A DNA stretch of 47,766 nt, taken from NCBI GenBank assembly GCA_027604685.1, contig JADHYX010000111.1, positions 9,086 to 56,851 of the forward strand, given 5' to 3'. The notes under the pieces were generated by a model, which worked only from the letters and a program-made list of their open reading frames with translations, made no database searches and was not told the DNA's origin. Origin of the DNA: Lobulomyces angularis (taxonomy: Eukaryota > Chytridiomycota > Chytridiomycetes > Lobulomycetales > Lobulomycetaceae). Below, one piece after another: positions 23,201 to 36,272 of this stretch. The position numbers and the translations under genes were made by a program. Within the stretch, counting starts at the first letter, position 1; every line of letters starts with the position of its first letter.

Positions 23201-26200
23201 CTACTTTACATACTGTTGATGTGCAACTAGTTTTTTCAATAAAATTAGTGCCCGTTAGTACTTCAGTTATGGAAACATTTTCAAAATCTAGCCATAAATT
23301 AGAAGTAGAAGACTAGAAAATCAATAAGCTTTAAGTGCACCAAAAATAATAACAAAAATACCAGATCTTGCGAATATGTAATCAAAAAAGTATTAAATTT
23401 ATCTCCATTCAACTGATAGGTATTGGAGGAACTAGACTCACCTTCCACACTATCACAGAATAGGGAAATAGTAACTAATAAAAAAAAATTTTAAAAATAT
23501 GAAAAGTGACACTTACCATTTTCAAAGGAAATCAAAGTAGATATACATCTGTTAAAGATAACTACATCATCCCTTTTTTCTCCTAAACTTGTTGAAGTGT
23601 CTCTATTTAGGCCAGTGCTTATTGCAGAAAGTGGAGATTTAGGTTGCTGATAAGAATAGGTGGAATAATATGGTTGCTCTTGTTCAAACTTTACACCGAG
23701 TGGAGTTTTCTGAAAAATGGAAGACCCTAAACCAAAAACACTTCCTCCACTGGCACTTTGAAAATCCTCCACGTCATCATCCGAGGAAACTTCATTTTCC
23801 TTATGTTCAAACATCTCAGGAACAGATTTAAATACTGTAAACAAATCCTCAGAGTTGCCTAATTCTGCTTCCTTTTTACTATCTTTCTTAATTTCCCCAT
23901 TTAATTCTTTTTCCATTATTTCATTTTTAGTCTGCTTGGCCTGAAATAAGAAAATATTATTTATTAAAATTTGAAGTTTGTCAAGTTGAGGTTTTGCTAG
24001 AGAAACAATCAGTGATGTCAGTTGAAAGTTTATAAATTTAGGCTAAAAATAATTAATAAGCGTTATTTTTGATGTATTAAAATACCGTTTCATTTATAGT
24101 TCTTTGTAACCAAACAATCTTTTCATAATTTTTAAGAAAACCATTGAACTTGTCCTCTTTTTTTTCCTTTTCTTTTTCAATTACATCGTTATCTTTTCCT
24201 TCATTCTTTCTAATTTCAACTTCATCAAAAGTTTCAATAGACTCGAACTCTTCATCATCATTCGTCTGGTTTCCAACATCCAACCAATCACCCGATTTAG
24301 ATTTTGTCGAATTTGGAGTAAAAATCTCCTCATCTGACTTTTTTACACCGGAATGGTTTTTAAACAATGCTGTATCAATAAAAACTTTTGAGTTTCTAAT
24401 GGCGATATCAATATTTGATCCCATATCTTCACAAGATGGTATCAAAGCTATTGGGATTACATTAAAGTCTAACAAATTATCCTTTTATTAATATACACCA
24501 GTGTTTTAAAATCTTTACCTAACTTGGTTGCCCATAAAGATCTTGCTTTAAAACCACCGACATCAGTCTTGGAATTGGTAAAGTTTCTAGGAGTCGCTAC
24601 ACCAAAACCTAAAACAAATTAGAAAACCAAAAAAATGTTTTTCTTTGCGTTGTGTACCTACATCATTGAATCCTATTTTGAAAAAAAACTCACGATTTTC
24701 ACTTTGTGATGATAACTTTGAAGAAAGTTCAAGCTTCATAACATCTATTAGAATTATGTCTTTATGTATAAAGTAATGATCGTGTCTTGATAAAAAAAAA
24801 ACAATTATTATTTCAATATTGTAGGTAGCACTTTTTACATTTCATTTTCCAATATCGACTCATAATTTGGACAAAATATAAATACTCGTGCTAAAGGACA
24901 GTTTACAGAGTATTCAACTTTTGAATCATCCAGGGAAATCTTTGTTGAACTAAAATGGTTTATAAGATCGTCAATTATAACCGAACCGTCTAAGTTTTCC
25001 CTAGATTTTCAAAATAAATACATTGAGAATAAAAATTTTCAATGTACTTATAATTAAGGTGCTCTTCGTCACTGTGTGGAACCAAATTTTTATATTCTAA
25101 TAAGTTACCTAATCTATTTATTAATCCAAAATCTAAAAAAATATTAACTTCGCTAAAGTCAAACTTTATAAAACTCTTCTTTTCATTTTTGTTAAAACAT
25201 CCAATGCACTTTGCTCTAGGTTCTTCAAGTTCTTTTTTTAATTTATACTCATATATAAAGCGAACGTGACTTGGTTTGAAAATTTTGGTTTTTAGTTTTT
25301 CATACATTTCCACTACTAATTTCGTTTCAGATTTATTTTCATTTTTCAGCCTAAAAACTGGAATATATTCAGTTAAATTTTCAAGAGATTCTTTTTTGCA
25401 ATTATTATCCAAATGCTTTATCCATTCGGATATCTTTAAATTGTTCAAATAAAAACTAAAGTCAATGCCGTGGGTAGTTTGCTTTACGCAACCGTATAAT
25501 CCTTCCCCTCCAAGTTTCAAATGATCAAAGTTTAATGTTTCCGCAATGATTTCATCTAAAAATTTACTTGGATCAATATTGGAATTTAGCTGTGTGTATA
25601 GTAATGTCTCTGGCAAAAAGTTAGGGGAAAGTTTAACTTCGGTTAATCCCTCCTTAACACCTTTGTCCACCATGTCAAAGTACAGCTTATATACCTTGGA
25701 AATTGTTTCAGTAGGCGGTAGATCTTGATAGCAAAAGAGTAAATTTAAACTTTCTAGTGAAAAGTCAATATTTATTTTTGGTTTATTTGATATGGGATTG
25801 ACAGGTACTGTAAATGTTTTATGTGCATGAAAATTTTGTTTGGAAGGATTATAGTTAGTATTAAATATTTCATTAATAACCTTGAGCTGTGTGGGACCTT
25901 TTTAAATTTTTAATAAAATAAAAATATTAAGTAGATATACCAATAAATCCAACAATATTTTTCATTTGAACTTTTGCATCCAAAAAAAAAAAATTAGAAA
26001 TTCCATTTGATGCGGAAGAGGTTTTATTAATAAATTGAACAGAAAGTGATTGTGGTATCTCTGATGAATTAGCGAATAAAGTCGAATGAAAAGCATAAAT
26101 TGAGGACGAGGAATTCTCTTTTGAAATTATAGGTTTGGAATGCTGCAAATTCATCACATTGTATGATAAATTAGTATCAAGTTGACTTAGAGTGCATTGA

Positions 26201-27078
26201 CTTCCGTAAAGTTTTAAACTATATACTGATTCTTCTCCAACTTCAGAAGTTTCTGAGGGATTGTTCTGCGCACTATATTCCATTTTGGGAATATTAAAAT
26301 CTAAATGAAAATGGTTTTGGGTTTTTCTTTCGGTATTTTTAACAAAGGAATATGTAGAATCATGAACAAATCTAAAAAGAATTTTAAATAAATGTATATA
26401 CACACTTTATAAACCTGATAACGGTATTATATGCAGTAGCCCGTAATCCAGAAATAATTTTGTCCAACATTTTCATTAATAAAACAGATAATTCCTCTTG
26501 AGATGTCGCACCTGACTCAAAATCCTGAAGAAAAAGGTTCTTTTCTAAGGCTTCACTTCTTTCCAGAAGTCGTCCTATATGGAAATGACAGGCCTTCTTA
26601 TAAATAGCTATCTTTCTTTTACATGGATATCCATTTTGACTTATCCATCCACATTCCTTACTCTTCTCGTTTTGATACGTCTTAGAGTCCTTGTACTCAT
26701 CTGAAAATTTATCTAATTTTCTTACTAAAAAATGAAGTTGCGTATATTATAGTATTAATTCAATTAGTGCATACCGGAAATTGTGGTATCCTTTATATCA
26801 ATGGAAATCGAAGTGGAATCCTTTTCAGAAGTATAAAACAAGCTCCTCCAATTTAAAGTTATCTGCAGTGACCCAATATTTGCACAATGTAAATGGAGTT
26901 GATTATCATGTAAAATCTCGTTGAATAAAGATTTTTTTAGTTTCAGGTCTTTAAAAAGTATTGTACCGTTAGAAAAAGAATGATAGTCAATGTCAATTTG
27001 ATTCTCAAAATAATTCCCAAACAAATGCTTTAAAATAAATTTCAAAGGTTTTCTCTGTAAGATTGTAAAAAAATCCAT
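20236..27078 (-). CDS. ATG2: Autophagy lipid-transfer protein ATG2
   Basis: This very large gene has more than 20 small exons. It starts MDFFTILQRKPLKFILKHLF at 27078 with a chorein-like N-terminus (FSNGTILFKDLKLKKSLFNE, then IGSLQITLNWRSLF). The C-terminus carries the ATG2 hallmarks: HSLVNIGGGLADLILLPVAQ, YKKDGKIIRGLRSGVESFAS, RAVPIAVLKPMIGTAEAVTK and LIGVQNSLDPSN, ending MEEKYK at the stop (20236). These separate it from VPS13. ATG2 moves phospholipids from the ER to the growing phagophore with ATG9 and ATG18/WIPI. Between exon 1 and the segment AYNTVIRFVHDS lies a Cys/His cluster not expected in the family (26579-26653). Middle exons are assigned by frame and context, so some internal joins are tentative. 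Confidence 0.9.
26579..26653 (-). other. zf-C3Hc3H-like Cys/His cluster inside ATG2
   Basis: The encoded stretch CGWISQNGYPCKRK...KKACHFHIGRL has the spacing Cys-x9-Cys-x10-Cys-x2-His. It resembles zf-C3Hc3H modules such as those of KANSL2-type proteins, where a Cys pair is followed by C-x2-H-I. It sits in the variable loop that follows the chorein domain in ATG2. The motif is directly readable within an in-frame exon; zinc binding is inferred. Confidence 0.55.
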
Positions 27079-27500
27079 TTCTTCTTTTAGTTATAAACTA
27101 TGCGGAAGACAAGTGAAAAGAAAATGTGTGGATAATGTGTGGATATAAATATAATAAAAATTTTTTTAGGTACAAAAAAAAATACATTTTTCATTTGGTG
27201 AAATATGAAAGACTAATAAACAAAAATAAACAGAGATTTTAAAAATTGGAAAAAAATATGTATCTTATAAGAATTGCTTAATATTTTTTTTTTTTAAATA
27301 TACATTACAATACTATTTGGGAAAAAGTTTCTACTTTTTTGATTAAAGCAAACTAAAACACTGTTTACAGATTAGATTTGATAGCTCGTGGAGCCAAAAT
27401 AAGGATCTCTCATTTTACAAAAAAATAAATAAGTCTCAAACAAGCTTTAATTTTATTTTTGAAAAATTTACGCATTTACAATTCAGATTTAAGGATTCTT
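27079..27500 (+). other. Spacer between the ATG2 start and the Dicer stop
   Basis: The two genes lie head to tail on the minus strand. The stretch must hold the Dicer 3' end and the ATG2 promoter. Nothing beyond AT-rich sequence and short homopolymers is visible. Confidence 0.5.
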
Positions 27501-30500
27501 TTAATCAATGACGATAATATCTACATCTTTTTTAGCACCACCAGTGCATGTACAACTATTTCTTAATTCTAAAGCATGCTTTTTTAAATAATCTAAACCC
27601 ATAATTGCTGCAGCTCTTCTTGATGATTTTTTACTTTCTGCATCTGCTTTACAAATCACAGTTTCATGCAAAGAAACTTCGCAACAGTAAGTTCCATCAT
27701 AATTTCTTTTCGCATTAATATCTATAGCTCTGCAGTGAAGAAGTTGATGACATGAATCCATAAACTAAAAGCAAAGTTTTAATACCAAAAAAACATAAGA
27801 TTAAACAAAAACCTGTTTCACCGGATGATTGACAATACCACATGGTGGTCCCACTAGAGGTAACCAAGGAATAAGCATCGTATTATTTAAAATGGTCATG
27901 ATAGTATCCAAAGAGAACTCCTTTCCTTCTTCAACGTCCTTAAAAAAATTAAATTACAGAGCTTTAATACATTTATATAATTTTTTGTTACTAGACTATC
28001 TACAAAAACAGCACCCAACAATGCTTCAAAGACATCAGCAATTGCTTTTGGTGTATCGTCAAACTAAAAACAAAAAAACTTTAAAAAAAGAACTCATAAA
28101 ATTATTACATCATCCCAAAATGGAACAGTCCCTCTATTTGGAAACACATCTTTACTAGAATCATAATTTAACCCATCTTCAGGTTTACCCATCAGGTGTT
28201 TGTAAATCTCCTATTAGTAAAAATTAAATAAAAATCCTTTTAAAAAATTAAAATTTATCTACATAACGTTCCTCAAGCAGTTTTCCAAAATCTACCATTG
28301 GCTTAGTAAACGACGGAGAATAATGTCTAATATACTTCTGTATGCTAAACAAAAATACAAGGGTTTTTTAAAAAGTTATTAAACATATAAAGCTACCCTA
28401 TTACACCACATACACAAGAAAGAAATTTATTACAAACTAAAGTCGAACGATACGACGAAAGAGTTCCGGGGGATAATAATGGGTATTTTATATATATAAA
28501 CCTTGTAGTTAAAAAGTGCAAAACAGCATCGCCTATTCAAAAAATTAAAAGAATTCAGTTTTTAGCCATGGAAATTTTTTTACCTAAAAATTCTAATCGC
28601 TGGTAGCATGTTGTAAATTCTTCGTCTTCAACAGCTGAAGGATGAGTTAAGGCTTCCAATACTAAGTGTTTATGCTTGAAGGTGTATCCTAGTAACTGCT
28701 CAACTTTTTTAATACTTTCTAAATATTTTTTTGATTTTGTTTCATTTTCACTAAAATATCCTTGTTTTTTAAATATTTCTGCATAGTTTGCCCAATTTTC
28801 TTCATAATTTGAATCTAGAAGGTTGTTTGCAGCTTTTACACCAAATCTTATTCCTTTCGAAATATAGCCTGCTCCTACCAACGCTTCAACGCCTTGAAAT
28901 AGAATTTAAAACTTCAGTGTATAAAATTTTTATTTAAACCATCAGCTATTGTCTTATCACCAATAACCGTAACTTGAGAAGCTCTTTGATGAGAAACATC
29001 GCTTAAAATGGGTTTACCAATAGAGGGCACATTTGCTACAGCATCTGCTGCTTCCGAAATATCTTTCTGAATACTTTCTTCCACATCGTTTGACTCAGTA
29101 TCTTTATTTGCACCATTGTCAGGTGGTTGAGAATTAGTGGTTATGAGTTCATACTCAACGTGTGTCCATTGTCTCACTGCAGGAGCCCTTTAATACCAGA
29201 TAAAAAAAAAAAAATAATCGAAGTTTTATATACCACAGCAGCCTAGTTAATGGTGTGGTCAGCATCGCTTTATAAAGTCCTATCTTAACTGCTTTTTTGG
29301 TAAATAATCTGTTTCCTTCTAAAGAACTTCTTGCAATAGCAACTGCAGGAAAAAAAATTAGAAGTTTATTTCAAAGAAAATTACGTCGTCCTTCCAGATG
29401 CGTGGGATTTGATGCAAAAAGGTGTAAAGAAATTAAAAGTTTCATAAAAGAATCTCCGATTACTTCCAACCTTTCATAATCAAAAGGTAATTGAGCAGCT
29501 GGAGTTGTTCTAAAATAGATCAAATATTAACAGAATAAATTTCTTTTTTAAAAGTTACAAGGCTTGTTGTAAGAGCAATCTTGGTATAAAATGGAGATTT
29601 AACCTCTCTTGAATATCTCTACAATTTAAGCTATGTTCCATAGTGCGAAGTATTAGAGGCAAATATATTATATCATTCAGCAACACTGGTTTTTTAACAA
29701 AAAACAATCTGCTGAATTGAGGTATTATATATAATGCAGCAGGTGACTTGCAGTATTTAACAAAAGGAAAATCCAGATATTCTATAGTTGTATTAGTTTC
29801 GCAGTAGTGAGTTTTTAATCTATCCGGTTGACAAAATTGCGGTACTTGTATTACTCTTAAAATTTTTTGATTTTGTTTAATTTTTTCAAAGCAACGTAAT
29901 CTCCCTTTATAAAATCTTTCCAACGTTGCAAACTTTTTAAAATAGTTTTTTGCCAATGTTTCTTCCGGATTTAACAATTCCATAGGAAACGGATCGCCGG
30001 GTTTAATATCTAAAACGTCAACAATCATATACTTTCTGCCATAATAGTAATGGTCCACTAATATTGTGTTTTCTTTATGAAACTCCAAGTCAAAGTTGGG
30101 ATCCTCCATAATTTGCAAAAATGACTTTTCATAAGGGTGTTCAAAATCTGGGGGACTTGGGGGTTGCATAACTGCTACTAAAAGGAATAAATTGTTAAAA
30201 AAAATATACATTACCGGTAGTGTTGTAACCTATTTCATCTCCTGCATTAGTTTTTTCCTTCATTTCCTTGACAAAAACTCCAATTTTTTTTTGGTAATCT
30301 TCAAAAACAGTTGAAAACAAGTTTTGATCAAAATTGTCCATGACTAAGTCTAACGTCAACTCATCTAATACAGGACTGTCATTAACAAATTTAATAGGTG
30401 CAATAAGATAAGCCCAGTCTGCTTCAATCTTCATAAGTGCTTTCAAAAAAAAGTTTAAACATTTTGTATGAAATGTCTTAATATTCGAAAGTTTCTTTTT

Positions 30501-33363
30501 AGAAACAAGTATTTTTTTTTCATCGTTAATTAATGCGACTCCAAGGTGACCGCCTTCTTCTCTAATCGGCAATTCAAAAAAGTATTCATTCTCCCCTTCT
30601 TTTTGAATTCGGTTAGAAGTCAAAACGCCTACATTAAGAACTTTATTCTCTAGTTTTACTGGGCTTTGTGTATATTTGTACGTTGGTAACTTTGCGTTCT
30701 CTGTTAGCTTAATTTTTATAATAGATAAATAAAACTCCTCTTTGTCTTCCCATGAACCTTTTTTTTAATTAAAAAAAAAATTTTAAATGCAATAAAACCA
30801 CCTTTTAAGCATTCAGCTAGTCCTGCATTAAATTTTCGCACTTTCGATGAGGCTTGTTTTGTTTTTTGTGGTATTACTTTCACTGCTTCCGCAATTTCCA
30901 CTTGAATTGGTCTAAAATGTCCGTCTAACTCACCAGCTTCATATAAATTTTTTATAGCTAGAAAACAAGCATATTGTTTAGCTTTTCTTTTTGAATCACA
31001 AGGTGGCCCCTCAAATACACGGCAGTCAGGTGGCACTATTTACTACTGTTCAGTAGATATTCCAAATTTTTTACCTGAAAAAGGTAATCGAATTACACAT
31101 TTACATTGCTGACTGTCATTCCTCGCATCTCCAACTAAAATAAATCTAAATTTTGGGACAGATGAACAAAATTCCTCTATGGGAAGCATTGCACAGTACC
31201 GATGTAATACTGAGATCGCACTAAAAATTGTAACTATCGCTTGTGTTGAAGGAATTGTAAAAATTTCCTATGTAATATTTAAAAAATTAATTTGTTTTAA
31301 TAAAAAGTTTATATGAAAAATTTTTTAATAACAGTTTACCTCAGGCTTCAACAAATATGGTGTGCTGTTGCCATCTTCTTCATCATCAGCATCCCTACTG
31401 TCTTCGGCTGCGCTTTCTAATAGGGCTTTATTCATAGCTACCTCTTTAGCTAATATTTCTTTATAAATCCTCAGTTTTTCAACATCTCCTTTAGGAAGCA
31501 TGCAGATGTATTTGCTTTCCTGGTGTCTGGCCCTTCCTCTGGATTGAATATAATTAATAACTGATCGAAATTGGTCAAAGCGGACTACTAGCATGCAGGA
31601 TTGAATATCAATCCCTTCTTCACCTATCTAAATTAATATATAAATAAAGAAATAAAAAAATATGAAAAATTACTCTTGTGGCTATTAGAATGTTGTACAC
31701 ATTATCACGAAATTTTTTTACGACACTAAAACATTTTTAAAAATGATTGAAGGATTTTTTAGTAATTTTTTACATTTCCTGTTCCGTTGACAACATTGAA
31801 AAATTAATGGAATCTTGATTTCCATGTCCCACTAATTTTTGAGGTCTTAAAAATTTTGATAGTTTAGGATGATAAAGGAAGGCGGTTTTCAAGATTACAC
31901 TACTTCTTCTAGTTTCCACAAAAATCATTCCTGAAAAGGTACTGTCGTATTCATATCCCTCTAATAAATCAAATAGACATTTTAATTTTGGAGATATATC
32001 CGCTTCAGTGATGGTTGGGATGGGAAAAAGATCCAGATCAACCTCTTTCCTTTTTCGCTTTCCAAAATTAGATTCCACTTTGCAAACCAAATTCTTTTCC
32101 ACATCTTTTATTAATCTTGAAATGAATTCGGTTAATTCCTTCTGCTCCAATTCATCCTTAATTATAATCTCATCGCCTGAATCAATTTCACCATCTTCCC
32201 TTTCACTCCAAATTTTTTCAAAATTTTTTCGAGAAGAAAAATTTCTTAATTCTCCATAAAGAATTTCCATATGCCTGTCAGCCCACTGCATATAAAGTTT
32301 TATATTTAATGTACAATATAATTTAGAATACCCAAGTTCCAAGTTCGTCACAATCAGTTAAAACATCTTTCAGTTTTTTGTTAACTAGTGGAATAGAAGT
32401 TCCACCATGCTGAATAAATTTTTTATACAAAGCAGGTAATCTAAAAAAAGGTCCCAACTCATAAAAAATTATTTCCTCTTTTGGTTTTGCTAAATAATTT
32501 TGCTGTTGTCCAGAGTGTGATATATCAACTGAAAAAGCTTTACATTCTAGATTTTTTTCTAAAGTTCTGAATAATTTTTTGTTTAATTTTTATATTTTTC
32601 AATTCAACCACCTAATAGAATTAAGCGCATCTTCATTGGAACAAATAGGCGAAGCTGTCATTCCAAAAATCTTTGGCTTTTCACCATTAAAGTGTCTATA
32701 TACTTCCATTAGTTGATTGTATGGATGTCCTTAAAAAGTAATGCATGAAATTAAAAAATTAAACTAACTCTCACCTTTTCTGGTATGATGACACTCATCG
32801 AAGACGATTAAGGAAATGCTATGAAAAGTTATCATTGCAGAATGGATAATATTTACTAAAACTTGTGGAGTCATTACTAATACATCAGATTCGTCAAAAA
32901 TATTTTCCCATTTAGATTTTTCCCACTTATCAAAAATTAAAATAAATAAAACGAAGAAAAAAAACATTTGCTTACAGAGTCAACACCTAAAGCTCCATAA
33001 GCTTCAGTAACATTTAAATCCGAATTGTATCTTAAATAATCCGCTTGTTGATTTACTTTAAAAATAAAGATTACTTAATAATTAAAAATATTTCTGGAGT
33101 AATTCACCAAGAGGAACAGCAGGTACCAAAAAAATGGAGAGTTTTTTTTTTTTTTGAAACTGATTTGATATGTTGATTTTATGAAATTCTTTTATCAATA
33201 ATACTGCAATTAATGTCTAAAAATTAAAATTAAATTTGAATAAAAACTTTAAACTCACCTTTCCAGCACCAGTTTTTAAAACAGCAATGACATTCATTTT
33301 TTTGGCATGCTCCAAGAGTTCTAGCTGATAAGCTCTAGCTACTTCCCTTTTAACTTCCTCCAT
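27501..33363 (-). CDS. DCL: Dicer ribonuclease, full domain set
   Basis: About 20 exons encode roughly 1500 residues. The helicase has the ATP-binding VLKTGAGKTLIA, DECHHTRKG, GMTASPICSNEDALNSI, and C-terminal ATRIGEEGIDIQSC with QSRGRARHQ. The dimerisation (DUF283) fold follows (FEGPPCDSKRKAKQYACFLA), then a PAZ-like region (ILVDHYYYGRKYMIVDVLDI). RNase IIIa has FDYERLEVIGDSFMKLL with IADGVEALVGAGYISKGI. RNase IIIb has TCYQRLEFLGDAVLHFLTTR with DTPKAIADVFEALLGAVFVD. A C-terminal dsRBD (27501-27761) ends in VDIIVID. Both RNase III sites keep their acidic residues, so it should cut long dsRNA into small RNAs. It implies a working RNA interference pathway. The start ATG is at 33363. Confidence 0.95.
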
Positions 33364-33634
33364 TAGTTAAAAATGTAATAAATTTCAGATGCACAACAAC
33401 TCCAATTTTTTTTGTGTATAATTATTAGAAAATAAAATGAAAAAAAATTACAAATTGAATTGTATTGAGAAATTAGTTAGTTAATTAATCCAATCGCCTT
33501 CAATCTTTATTCTTAATGCTTTGATATTTTGGTTTCAGAAAATTTAAATTTGACTTTATTTTTTTTTTTTTTTTTATTCCTATATAAAGTAAAAAATTTT
33601 AGAATTTTTTAAAAATTGTTGAAAAATAATCTGG
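33364..33634. promoter_or_regulatory. Shared divergent promoter region of Dicer and TTI2
   Basis: The 271-base spacer separates the opposed start codons of Dicer (minus) and TTI2 (plus), so it must carry both promoters. It contains a long T tract near 33556-33576. No specific factor site is recognised. Confidence 0.6.
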
Positions 33635-35982
33635 ATGTTGGGAATGGCAAATGAAACCCGAATAAAAAACATCAACGATATAAAAGAAGCTCTTAATTTT
33701 ATTTCCTTTCAAAAATCATATTTTGATACAGAGAGCGCACTTGATGCTTTAAAAGTACTTGCTGCACTTAAAATTATTTAAAATTTTAACGGATGTTTTT
33801 TTTTAGTCTTTGAATGCAATCGTTAATTTTTTTTTCAATGATTCTAAATATTCCTCTGTTGACAATATTACAAAAACTTCTTTTTTTCAAGTCATATCTG
33901 AATTTTACAAAACTGAAAAAGACTTGAAAATTTTCATGGAAACTAAAACTGTCCTCCAAATAATTTTAGTAAATATCGGAAGCAATTATTTATACCTTAA
34001 GAAAAATCAAGATGACTACTTGAATTCTTTTTTTGATTTGTACTCGCAGTTCTACAGACCAGAACTGAATGAAAAAGAAGTTGATAATTTCAAAAATTTT
34101 TTGACAGATTTGATTGACTCCGTAAAAGTTCCTTTGATATTTTACAGCGCTGAAGGTAAACTGCAATACTAAGTTTTTTTTTTAAATTTAATTATAACTG
34201 TAGACCCATCTTTAAAGTCTACCAAAGTCCAATTCAACAAATTTTTATTAAAGGTTTCGGATTTTATAATTTTAATGCTCCAAAGATCTAATCTAAATAA
34301 CTTGGTTTATGCTCAATAATACTACATTATCACTAAATTTCAAATTATTTTAGGAATGCGATGAATTTTTAGTAACGAAGGTATTAAAATTTGTATCATC
34401 ATATTCCAGCGATATCAGCAAACATTGGGCAAACATAGAAAGTACAGCAAAAGTGAATGGTAAATATTTCAGTTTTATAGTATTTGATTTAAAAATCTTT
34501 TTAACGTTGCCTAGAATTTTTTGCCCAATTTATGTCGAAACTTAATTTTCCTAAAAATTTAAAAGACAGCAATAGCATAAAAAAATTTTTGTATAAAAAA
34601 AATATCAAATGCATCTTAGAAAATGAGATTAAACCTTATTTTCTTAACAAAAAGAAATCAAACGTAAACATGACATCTTATTCAAATCTGAATTTAATTA
34701 AAAAAGGAAATCTTTTTTTGGAAGGAGAATTGATAAAACCTGCAAAATTAACATATAAAGAGGAAAACGATATAATTTCTTCGAATTTCGAACTTCCTTG
34801 GAAGAGTGAAAAAGTTGAAGTTGTATCGATTTTAAGCGAAGTTTTAAAAAATGTTGAGGTTAAAATAATAAGAAGTATTAATTTTTAATTTTATATTTTT
34901 TTTTTTCTTTTTATTTGTTTTTTTCAGTTTCCAACTTTCCAACCTCTACTACATCTTTTAATTCCACCAGTTTTAAATTTATTAGATGATTATCAAATGG
35001 AAAATAAATTAATAGGAAATGTTCTTTTAAATCACGTTTTTATCAAAAACATCAATGAAGTCGATTTTAGAGTATGTGGCGTTGGACCTATATTTTTAAA
35101 GGTATCATTTCTATATTTTAATGTAATTACTTTCAAAACACTTCTTCTAGACATTGGAAATACACTTAACATTTCACGATAGTCCAAAGTTGATTAGCGC
35201 TGCGGTAAATAACCTAATTGAACTAAATGAAATGCAAGAAGTGAAATCTAGTCTTTCATTTTACTCAAGAATTGAAGAAATCATGAGACTTATTATTCGC
35301 GGATTAATTTTTAATAAAGGCGGTAAAGTCGCAATCACCTTGGTATCTAAAAAATTGAGTTTTCTTTTTTTAAAATTTTTTGTTTTTTTTTTGTGTAGAC
35401 TTTCTTAAAAAGCGCAACTATCCTAGTAAACAAATTAAAACTTGCATCTGTCATGTTTTTAGATGTATATAATTTTTTTTTTTATTTTTTTTAATTTCTT
35501 ATTTTTTCCATAAAGGAACTGGTGGAACTATCCTGTGATGTAATATCATTTCATTGGGGGGACGTTAATTCACAATTAGCAGCAATTGAGTTAATTTCTG
35601 ATTTAATTAAATACTGTCACCCTAGGTTTAATTCTAAAAAAAAAAACAATAAAACTGTTAAATTACATATATTTTTTTATAGAATAGCATCAAATAGAGG
35701 AATAATTTTAAAAACAATTGGAAAAAGTTGGAGGTTTTTTATCAAAGAAGAAAAAAAAAAAAAAACTCTCCTAAATGATATTAAAATTTTAAAATTTAAT
35801 CTAAAGAAACTATTATTCAAACTAATGGAATTTAGTTTTTCGGATGAAAGGGCGAAGGTAAGAATGTTATACTTAACAATATGTATATATTAATATGTAT
35901 ATCTATATCTTTTTAGGCAGATTTTGATTATATGAAAAATATGAATAAAGGAGAATTTAAATTGCTTTTTGAAGAAAGTTAG
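33635..35982 (+). CDS. TTI2: Tti2, TELO2-interacting protein 2 homologue
   Basis: About nine exons encode roughly 560 residues from MLGMANETRIKNINDIKEAL. The helical-repeat protein carries the Tti2 signature LLIPPVLNLLDDYQMENKLI followed by GNVLLNHVFIKN, the region that docks on Tel2. The stretch after it (TLEIHLTFHDSPKLISAAVN) also fits. Tti2 with Tel2 and Tti1 forms the Hsp90 co-chaperone that stabilises TOR, ATM/ATR and related kinases. Length and domain position agree with fungal Tti2. The last exon ends NKGEFKLLFEES at 35982. Some join points in the Lys-rich segment near 35630-35800 are tentative. Confidence 0.8.
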
Positions 35983-36272
35983 AAAAGTAACAATAATTTT
36001 GAATTTTTTTTTTTCTTTATTTTTGGTGTATTATATAAAAAAAAAAAAAATAAAAATAAAGGAATTGGTAGATTTAGTTTTAGTAAATTTTAATATAGAA
36101 TATATTTTAATTTTTTAAAATTTTTCAGTTTAGTCAAATTCTATTAAAATGTATTATCAAATAAATTTTAAATAATTAATATATGTATTTTTTTTTATTA
36201 CGTAAAAAAACCTGGAGAAGTAATAATAGTTAACTTAAAATTAATTTATTTTATTTTATTTTTTTCTATTAT
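35983..36272 (+). other. Convergent 3' spacer
   Basis: TTI2 (plus) and mS35 (minus) end here facing each other. AT-rich sequence with aataaa-like signals on both strands (for example near 36056) could serve polyadenylation. Confidence 0.5.

Noticed and set aside
20236..27078. VPS13 instead of ATG2
   Set aside because: The N-terminal chorein fold fits both, but the C-terminal LVNIGGGLADLILLP, YKKDGKIIRGL and PMIGTAEAV blocks are specific to ATG2, and no VPS13 SHR/DH-PH-like C-terminus is present.
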